Of a stretch of DNA of 11,737 nucleotides, positions 6,822 to 11,737 are shown piece by piece. The position numbers and the translations under genes are program-made. Each line of letters opens with the position of its first letter. The first letter of the stretch is position 1. The stretch comes from Bacteroides sp. UBA939. Its GTDB lineage: Bacteria > Bacteroidota > Bacteroidia > Bacteroidales > Bacteroidaceae. Under the pieces are notes generated by a model. That model ran no database searches. It saw nothing but the letters and a program-made list of their open reading frames with translations, and was not told the DNA's origin. The stretch covers positions 395-12,131 of the forward strand of contig NZ_DBDF01000236.1 in NCBI RefSeq assembly GCF_002293435.1, written 5' to 3'.

Positions 6822-7164
6822 AATTTTCAATATTAAAATCTATTTATAGTGATTCATTCTTTTGAGTTATGAAACAAATAACCGATGCAAAAAGTTGAAA
6901 TGTATCACAACTATTTGTGGTATCACTTTCCACAATCAATGGATAATGTGATAGTGGATGAAGTGTTTTCATTGTATATTGGAACTGATAATTATGGGCG
7001 TAAACTTAAGATAATCTTATTGTTACCTATAATATGTTGCACAACACTGTTTAGTAACACTTTCGATTAATTGCTCATCTTTCAATTAATTCATAATTTG
7101 CGCCTCACTTTAATTAATGGTATGCGAAGACATACTGAGTTATTCATTTTAAATCTTATACATC
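6822..7164. promoter_or_regulatory. Divergent intergenic region between the DUF3575 operon and fusA2
   Basis: These 343 AT-rich bases must carry the promoters for both directions. Short repeats cluster in the middle: TATCAC at 6903-6908 and 6921-6926 (18 bp apart), its inverse TGTGATA at 6947-6953, and the palindrome CACAA-CTAT-TTGTG at 6906-6919. A small hairpin GTATG-CGAAGA-CATAC lies at 7120-7135, in the likely fusA2 leader. I see no clear promoter for the leftward operon. A 61-codon frame at 6885-7070 is not convincing as a gene. Confidence 0.5.
7071..7100 (+). promoter_or_regulatory. Candidate promoter for fusA2
   Basis: TAATTTG at 7094-7100 resembles the Bacteroides -7 element, with one spacer base missing. 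TTG at 7071-7073 lies 20 bp upstream at the -33 position. This would give a leader of roughly 55-60 bases. The match is imperfect. Confidence 0.3.
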
Positions 7165-9321
7165 ATGAAAGTATATCAGACGAATGAAATTAAGAACATT
7201 GCCCTGCTTGGCAATGATGGCTCGGGTAAAACCACTCTCACAGAAGCGCTGCTCTATGAGAGTGGTATTATAAAACGTCGTGGTAGGATTACTGCCAAGA
7301 ACACAGTCAGCGATTATTTTCCGGTGGAGCAAGAATATGGCTATTCTGTGTTTTCCACCGTTTTCCATGTGGAGTGGAACGGCAAAAAACTGAATATCAT
7401 AGACTGCCCGGGAAGTGATGACTTTGTGGGAGCAGCCATGACGGCTCTCAATGTAACTGACACTGCAATATTGCTTCTGAACGGACAATATGGTCCTGAA
7501 GTTGGTACACAGAACCACTTCCGTTATACGGAGAAGTTGGGCAAACCGGTGATTTTCCTGGTGAACCAGCTCGATCATGAAAAGTGTGACTATGAAATGG
7601 TACTGGAGCAGTTGAGAACAGCTTATGGTTCGAAGGTAATTCCCGTGCAATATCCGTTGAATACCGGACCGAACTTCAATTCGTTGATTGATGTGCTTCT
7701 GATGAAAAAATATTCGTGGGGGCCGGAAGGTGGCGCACCTACCATTGAAGAGGTTCCCGCTGAGGAGATGGAAAAGGCTACCGAAATGCATAAGGCATTG
7801 GTAGAAGCCGCTGCCGAACACGACGAAATGTTGATGGAGAAATTCTTTGAACAAGAGTCGCTGACGGAAGATGAAATGCGTGAAGGTATCCGTAAAGGCT
7901 TGGCTTCGCGTGGCATGTTCCCTGTATTCTGCGTGTGTGCTGGAAAAGATATGGGTGTGCGCCGTCTGATGGAGTTCCTGAGCAATGTAGTTCCGTTTGT
8001 AGATGAAATGCCTCCTGTCCATAACACCCGTGGTGAAGTTGTGTTGCCCGAATCGAATGCTCCTACTTCTCTTTATTTCTTTAAGACTGCCGTTGAACCG
8101 CATATCGGTGATGTACAATACTTCAAGGTGATGAGCGGTAAAGTGCACGAAGGAGAAGACTTTACGAATGCCGACCGTGGTTCAAAAGAACGTATTGCCC
8201 AGATATATGCTTGTGCGGGCGCCAACCGTATTAAAGTAGAAGAAATGGTAGCCGGCGATATCGGTTGCACCGTAAAACTGAAAGACGTGCATACCGGTAA
8301 TACTCTGAATGGAAAGGGTACTGAAAACCGTTTCAACTTCATTAAATATCCGAACTCCAAATACTCTCGCGCCATTAAGCCCGTCAATGAGGCTGATACG
8401 GAGAAGATGATGGCTATCTTGAATCGTATGCGCGAAGAAGACCCGACATGGGTGGTTGAGCAATCTAAAGAATTGCGCCAAACAATAGTTCATGGGCAGG
8501 GCGAATTCCACCTGCGTACATTGAAATGGCGTATGGAGAATAATGAGAAACTGCAAATTAAGTATGAAGAGCCGAAAATCCCTTATCGTGAAACGATTAC
8601 AAAAGCAGCTCGTGCAGATTATCGCCATAAGAAACAATCAGGTGGTGCAGGACAGTTTGGTGAAGTGCACTTGATTGTAGAACCCTACTACGAAGGAATG
8701 CCGATGCCCGATACCTATAAATTCGGTGCCCAGGAATTTAAGATTAACGTGAAAGGCACCGACGAAGTTCCATTGGAATGGGGCGGTAAACTGGTATTTA
8801 TCAACAGTATCGTGGGTGGTTCCATTGACGCGCGTTTCTTGCCGGCTATCCTGAAAGGTATTATGTCTCGCATGGAACAAGGGCCGTTGACCGGTTCGTA
8901 TGCCCGTGACGTACGAGTGATTGTTTATGATGGTAAGATGCACCCGGTGGACTCCAACGAAATCTCCTTTATGCTTGCAGGGCGTAATGCCTTCAGCGAA
9001 GCATTTAAGAATGCAGGTCCCAAGATTCTTGAACCTATTTATGACGTGGAAGTATTTGTTCCGTCGGATAGAATGGGTGATGTAATGGGTGACTTGCAGG
9101 GACGCCGAGCCATGATTATGGGTATGAGCAGTGAAGCCGGTTATGAAAAGCTGAGTGCTAAAGTGCCTTTGAAGGAAATGTCATCTTATTCCACAGCTTT
9201 AAGCTCCTTAACAGGAGGACGCGCTTCGTTTATTATGAAGTTTGCCAGCTATGAACTTGTTCCGAGTGATGTACAAGACAAGCTGGTTAAAGAATTTGAA
9301 GCCAAACAAACGGAAGATTAA
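7165..9321 (+). CDS. fusA2: Elongation factor G paralog EF-G2 with altered GTPase centre
   Basis: This 718-residue protein has the full EF-G domain set: G domain (about 1-285), domain II (about 300-400), domain III (about 405-480), domain IV (about 485-605, with KQSGGAGQFGEV and HPVDSNEISF) and domain V (about 620-705). The P-loop is intact (GNDGSGKT, 16-23), but other GTPase motifs are altered. The switch II DTPGH is DCPGS, so the catalytic His is S84. The switch I ERGIT is EYGYS (57-61). The G4 motif NKxD is NQLD (134-137). Ribosome-facing domains III-V look normal. In B. thetaiotaomicron the paralog EF-G2 supports translation during carbon limitation and gut colonisation and was reported to lack GTPase activity; this gene matches that type. 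It acts in the cytoplasm on the ribosome. It stands alone, divergent from the DUF3575 operon, and ends at a strong terminator. The standard EF-G should be encoded elsewhere in the genome. Confidence 0.93.
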   Translation: MKVYQTNEIKNIALLGNDGSGKTTLTEALLYESGIIKRRGRITAKNTVSDYFPVEQEYGYSVFSTVFHVEWNGKKLNIIDCPGSDDFVGAAMTALNVTDTAILLLNGQYGPEVGTQNHFRYTEKLGKPVIFLVNQLDHEKCDYEMVLEQLRTAYGSKVIPVQYPLNTGPNFNSLIDVLLMKKYSWGPEGGAPTIEEVPAEEMEKATEMHKALVEAAAEHDEMLMEKFFEQESLTEDEMREGIRKGLASRGMFPVFCVCAGKDMGVRRLMEFLSNVVPFVDEMPPVHNTRGEVVLPESNAPTSLYFFKTAVEPHIGDVQYFKVMSGKVHEGEDFTNADRGSKERIAQIYACAGANRIKVEEMVAGDIGCTVKLKDVHTGNTLNGKGTENRFNFIKYPNSKYSRAIKPVNEADTEKMMAILNRMREEDPTWVVEQSKELRQTIVHGQGEFHLRTLKWRMENNEKLQIKYEEPKIPYRETITKAARADYRHKKQSGGAGQFGEVHLIVEPYYEGMPMPDTYKFGAQEFKINVKGTDEVPLEWGGKLVFINSIVGGSIDARFLPAILKGIMSRMEQGPLTGSYARDVRVIVYDGKMHPVDSNEISFMLAGRNAFSEAFKNAGPKILEPIYDVEVFVPSDRMGDVMGDLQGRRAMIMGMSSEAGYEKLSAKVPLKEMSSYSTALSSLTGGRASFIMKFASYELVPSDVQDKLVKEFEAKQTED

Positions 9322-9355
9322 GAGAAGTATTATTGCGGATAGCATATAATTTATA

Positions 9356-9397
9356 AAAACCGTTACCCCCTCAAAACAGGGGATAACGGTTTTTTAT
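9356..9397 (+). terminator. Strong intrinsic terminator after fusA2
   Basis: AACCGTTA (9358-9365) pairs with TAACGGTT (9384-9391), and CCCCT (9367-9371) pairs with AGGGG (9378-9382) around a CAAAAC loop, with a single C/A mismatch between the two helices. A run of T follows (9390-9395). The A-run on the 5' side makes it possibly bidirectional. It separates fusA2 from rprXY. Confidence 0.92.
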
Positions 9398-9450
9398 TAG
9401 CAGTGATTAAGAAGATAAGCAAATGTAAATGTGAATATTTAATTTTTTAT

Positions 9451-9590
9451 TAAATTTGCAAACTAAAGACATTCCTGTTTGTTATAATACTCATAATACA
9501 ACTTAAAAATGCCTTTCGGTTAATTTACGAGAACTGTCGGTTAAATCAGGTTAATTCGTTAGGAGTGTTAATTAGGGAGTGTTAATTTTG
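9451..9590 (+). promoter_or_regulatory. rprX promoter and leader with repeated GTTAA motifs
   Basis: TAAATTTG at 9451-9458 is a full match to TAnnTTTG, though with a poor -33 partner; it would give a leader of about 130 bases. A second full match, TAATTTTG at 9583-9590, lies six bases before the ATG and would give a nearly leaderless message. Between them GTTAA occurs five times (9519, 9540, 9550, 9567, 9581). These include TCGGTTAA twice (9516 and 9537, 21 bp apart) and GGAGTGTTAATT twice (9562 and 9576, 14 bp apart). The repeats may be regulator sites, perhaps for RprY itself, but this is inference. Confidence 0.4.
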
Positions 9591-9595
9591 TATCT

Positions 9596-11140
9596 ATGAA
9601 GAAGTCAACTATATGGATATTAGGTGCCGTTATGGGATTGTCCTTCATCAGCTTGTTGTATCTGCAAATCAGTTACATAGAGCAGATGGTGAAGATGCGT
9701 AATGAGCAGTTTGATGAATCGGTGAAGCGTGGCTTGATGGCAGCTTCCAAAGATGTGGAGTCTGCAGAAGTTAATCGCTGGTTGCGTGAAGACATCTCCG
9801 AGGCGGAAAAGAGAGCCTGGGAACAGAGTGCGCAGGGAAAAGAAATGGTGCAAATACAACGGATTACAGCGACATCGCCTGATCGTTCCAAATATTCGAG
9901 TATGGAACTGCAGACGATAATAAATAATCCGTCAGGATTGCCGCGAGCAATGATTTCGCGTAAGCATGGCACCAAGACAATTCCTCAGACTGCACGTTCG
10001 CAGGTAGATTTGATTAAGACCCGTTATATATACCAACGGGCTTTGTTGGATGAGGTTGCCTGGCAAATGGTTTACCGGGCGAGTGATAAGCCAATCGAGG
10101 AGCGTATCAACTTTAAGAACCTGGACCAGTACGTCAAGATGGGGTTGATAGATAATGGTATTAATTTGGGGTATCACTTTAAGGTAGTAGACCGGGATGG
10201 GCGAGAGGTATATCGTTGTTCGGATTACAGTGACGAAGGAAGTGAGAATTCATATACCCAACCTTTGTTTTTGAACGATCCGCCTGCCCGTATGAGTATG
10301 GTGAAGATACATTTCCCGGGTAAAAGGGATTATATCTTCGACTCGATCAGTTTTATGATACCATCGATGATATTTACCTTCGTGCTGTTGATAACATTTA
10401 TATTCACGATTTATATCGTGTTCCGTCAGAAGAAGCTGACAGAGATGAAAAATGATTTTATCAACAACATGACGCATGAGTTTAAGACACCGATTTCGAC
10501 AATTTCGTTGGCGGCGCAAATGCTGAAAGATCCTACGGTGGGCAAGTCTCCCGCAATGTTCCAGCATATATCGACAGTCATTAACGATGAAACGAAACGG
10601 TTGAGATTCCAGGTAGAGAAGGTGCTTCAGATGTCAATGTTCGACCGTCAACGGGGAGCGACGCTAAAGATGAAAGAACTGGACACCAACGAGTTGATTG
10701 GCGGTGTTATCAATACATTCGCCTTGAAAGTAGAACGTTACAATGGTAATATCGTTTCGGAATTGAGTGCGACAGACCCGGTTATCTTTGCAGATGAAAT
10801 GCACATTACAAATGTTATCTTCAATCTGATGGATAATGCAATGAAGTATAAGAAACCGGATGTTGACCTGAAATTAAAGGTGAAGACTTGGAATGAGCCT
10901 GGTAGACTGATGATTTCTATTCAAGATAACGGTATAGGTATTAAGAAAGAGAATTTGAAAAAGATATTTGAGAAGTTCTATCGCGTGCATACAGGTAATC
11001 TGCACGATGTAAAAGGCTTCGGTCTTGGTCTTTCTTATGTAAAGAAGATAATTACCGATCATAAGGGAACTATTCGGGCAGAGAGTGAACCGAATGTTGG
11101 AACTAAATTTATTATAGCATTACCTTTACTTAAAAATTAA
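9596..11140 (+). CDS. rprX: Sensor histidine kinase RprX
   Basis: This is a 514-residue membrane kinase. A first membrane helix (about 5-25) is followed by a periplasmic sensing region (about 26-250) and a second helix (about 251-276). The kinase core has an H-box FINNMTHEFKTPIST (phospho-His H294), an N-box VIFNLMDNAMKY (N410, N414), G1 DNGIG (444-448) and G2 GFGLGL (474-479), all intact. Length and sequence fit RprX of Bacteroides fragilis, found as half of a two-component pair that altered tetracycline resistance when expressed in E. coli. The natural signal is not known to me. The gene runs directly into rprY (4-base gap), its expected partner. The ATG at 9596 opens the first membrane helix; no clear Shine-Dalgarno sequence is seen, as is usual in Bacteroides. 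Confidence 0.92.
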   Translation: MKKSTIWILGAVMGLSFISLLYLQISYIEQMVKMRNEQFDESVKRGLMAASKDVESAEVNRWLREDISEAEKRAWEQSAQGKEMVQIQRITATSPDRSKYSSMELQTIINNPSGLPRAMISRKHGTKTIPQTARSQVDLIKTRYIYQRALLDEVAWQMVYRASDKPIEERINFKNLDQYVKMGLIDNGINLGYHFKVVDRDGREVYRCSDYSDEGSENSYTQPLFLNDPPARMSMVKIHFPGKRDYIFDSISFMIPSMIFTFVLLITFIFTIYIVFRQKKLTEMKNDFINNMTHEFKTPISTISLAAQMLKDPTVGKSPAMFQHISTVINDETKRLRFQVEKVLQMSMFDRQRGATLKMKELDTNELIGGVINTFALKVERYNGNIVSELSATDPVIFADEMHITNVIFNLMDNAMKYKKPDVDLKLKVKTWNEPGRLMISIQDNGIGIKKENLKKIFEKFYRVHTGNLHDVKGFGLGLSYVKKIITDHKGTIRAESEPNVGTKFIIALPLLKN

Positions 11141-11144
11141 TGAT

Positions 11145-11737
11145 ATGGACGAAAAATTGCGTATTTTATTGTGCGAAGATGATGAAAATCTTGGCATGCT
11201 TTTAAGAGAATATTTGCAGGCGAAAGGCTATTCAGCCGAGTTGTATCCTGATGGTGAAGCCGGATACAAAGCCTTTCTGAAGAACAAGTATGACTTGGGT
11301 GTATTTGATGTGATGATGCCGAAAAAAGACGGTTTTACCCTGGCTCAGGAAGTACGTGCGGTGAATGCTGATATTCCTATTATCTTCCTGACTGCGAAAA
11401 CTCTGAAAGAAGATATTTTGGAAGGCTTTAAGATTGGTGCGGATGATTATATCACCAAGCCGTTCAGTATGGAAGAACTGACTTTCAGAATTGAAGCTAT
11501 CTTGAGACGTGTACGTGGAAAGAAGAACAAAGAGAGCAATGTCTATAAGATTGGTATGTTTACTTTCGATACTCAGAAACAGATTTTATCGACGTCTGAC
11601 AAGCAGACGAAGCTGACTACTAAAGAGTCTGAACTGCTGGGGTTGCTTTGTGCGCACGCTAATGAGATTTTGCAGCGCGATTTTGCCTTGAAGACTATCT
11701 GGATTGATGATAACTATTTCAATGCACGTAGTATGGA
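11145..11737 (+). CDS. rprY: Response regulator RprY, OmpR/PhoB type (3' end beyond window)
   Basis: The frame is open to the window end: 197 codons plus two bases. It begins MDEKLRILLCEDDENLG. The receiver (about 5-120) has acidic E11/D12/D13, phospho-acceptor D55 in VFDVMMP, T83 and K105 in DDYITKPF, all intact. A short linker with KKNKES leads into the start of an OmpR-type winged-helix domain (KLTTKESELLGLLCAHANE, from about 157), cut before its recognition helix is complete. It starts four bases after the rprX stop codon, so the two are probably translationally coupled. RprX is the expected phosphate donor. An overlapping ATG at 11140 is in another frame and not used. About 35-40 residues should be missing, judging from the family's usual length of about 235. 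Confidence 0.93.
   Translation, partial: MDEKLRILLCEDDENLGMLLREYLQAKGYSAELYPDGEAGYKAFLKNKYDLGVFDVMMPKKDGFTLAQEVRAVNADIPIIFLTAKTLKEDILEGFKIGADDYITKPFSMEELTFRIEAILRRVRGKKNKESNVYKIGMFTFDTQKQILSTSDKQTKLTTKESELLGLLCAHANEILQRDFALKTIWIDDNYFNARSM

Noticed and set aside
6885..7070. Small 61-residue protein between the DUF3575 gene and fusA2
   Set aside because: The frame lies in AT-rich regulatory DNA and its N-terminal half looks like random coding. It overlaps the clustered repeats and resembles no family I know.
7156..8148. 330-residue antisense reading frame under fusA2
   Set aside because: It is a shadow of the real EF-G2 frame. Its sequence is rich in His, Phe and Arg without domain pattern.

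Overview
The window comes from a Bacteroidales genome, almost certainly Bacteroides. The evidence is a hybrid two-component system (HTCS) protein, a DUF3575/DUF3868 secreted-protein pair, the second EF-G paralog (EF-G2, fusA2) known from gut Bacteroides, and an rprX/rprY two-component pair. Start codons lack clear Shine-Dalgarno sequences and candidate promoters fit the Bacteroides -7 form (TAnnTTTG), which agrees with this assignment. The species cannot be told from sequence alone.

Layout, left to right. (1) 1-109 is a tandem array of five near-palindromic units with an exact 22-bp period, probably continuing upstream of the window. It is followed by a short regulatory region (110-284) that holds a 10-bp direct repeat, also spaced 22 bp. 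(2) 285-4394 (+) is a full-length HTCS: periplasmic propeller sensor, histidine kinase, receiver and AraC-type DNA-binding domain in one chain. No SusC/SusD or glycosidase gene is visible, so its target locus must lie outside the window. (3) 4395-5001 is about 600 bp without genes, between convergent genes. It is packed with a mosaic of inverted and direct repeats: a 200-bp element with 63-bp arms, a nested three-stem structure, and at least four copies of a shared short motif. (4) 6821-5002 (-) is a two-gene operon. A DUF3575 outer-membrane-type protein is followed 8 bp later by a DUF3868 protein with a C-terminal OmpA-like domain. Such genes usually accompany Bacteroidales fimbrillin genes, but none follows here. 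(5) 6822-7164 is a divergent intergenic region. (6) 7165-9321 (+) is fusA2, with an altered GTPase centre, closed by a strong intrinsic terminator. (7) 9596-11737 (+) holds rprX and the start of rprY, four bases apart and cut by the window end.

The genes do not form one pathway. Two independent signal-transduction systems (the HTCS and RprX/RprY) flank a cell-envelope operon and a specialised translation factor. The best material for a second look is the non-coding DNA (the 22-bp array and the 4480-4985 mosaic) and the EF-G2 active-site substitutions. I did not find a clear new multi-gene system.
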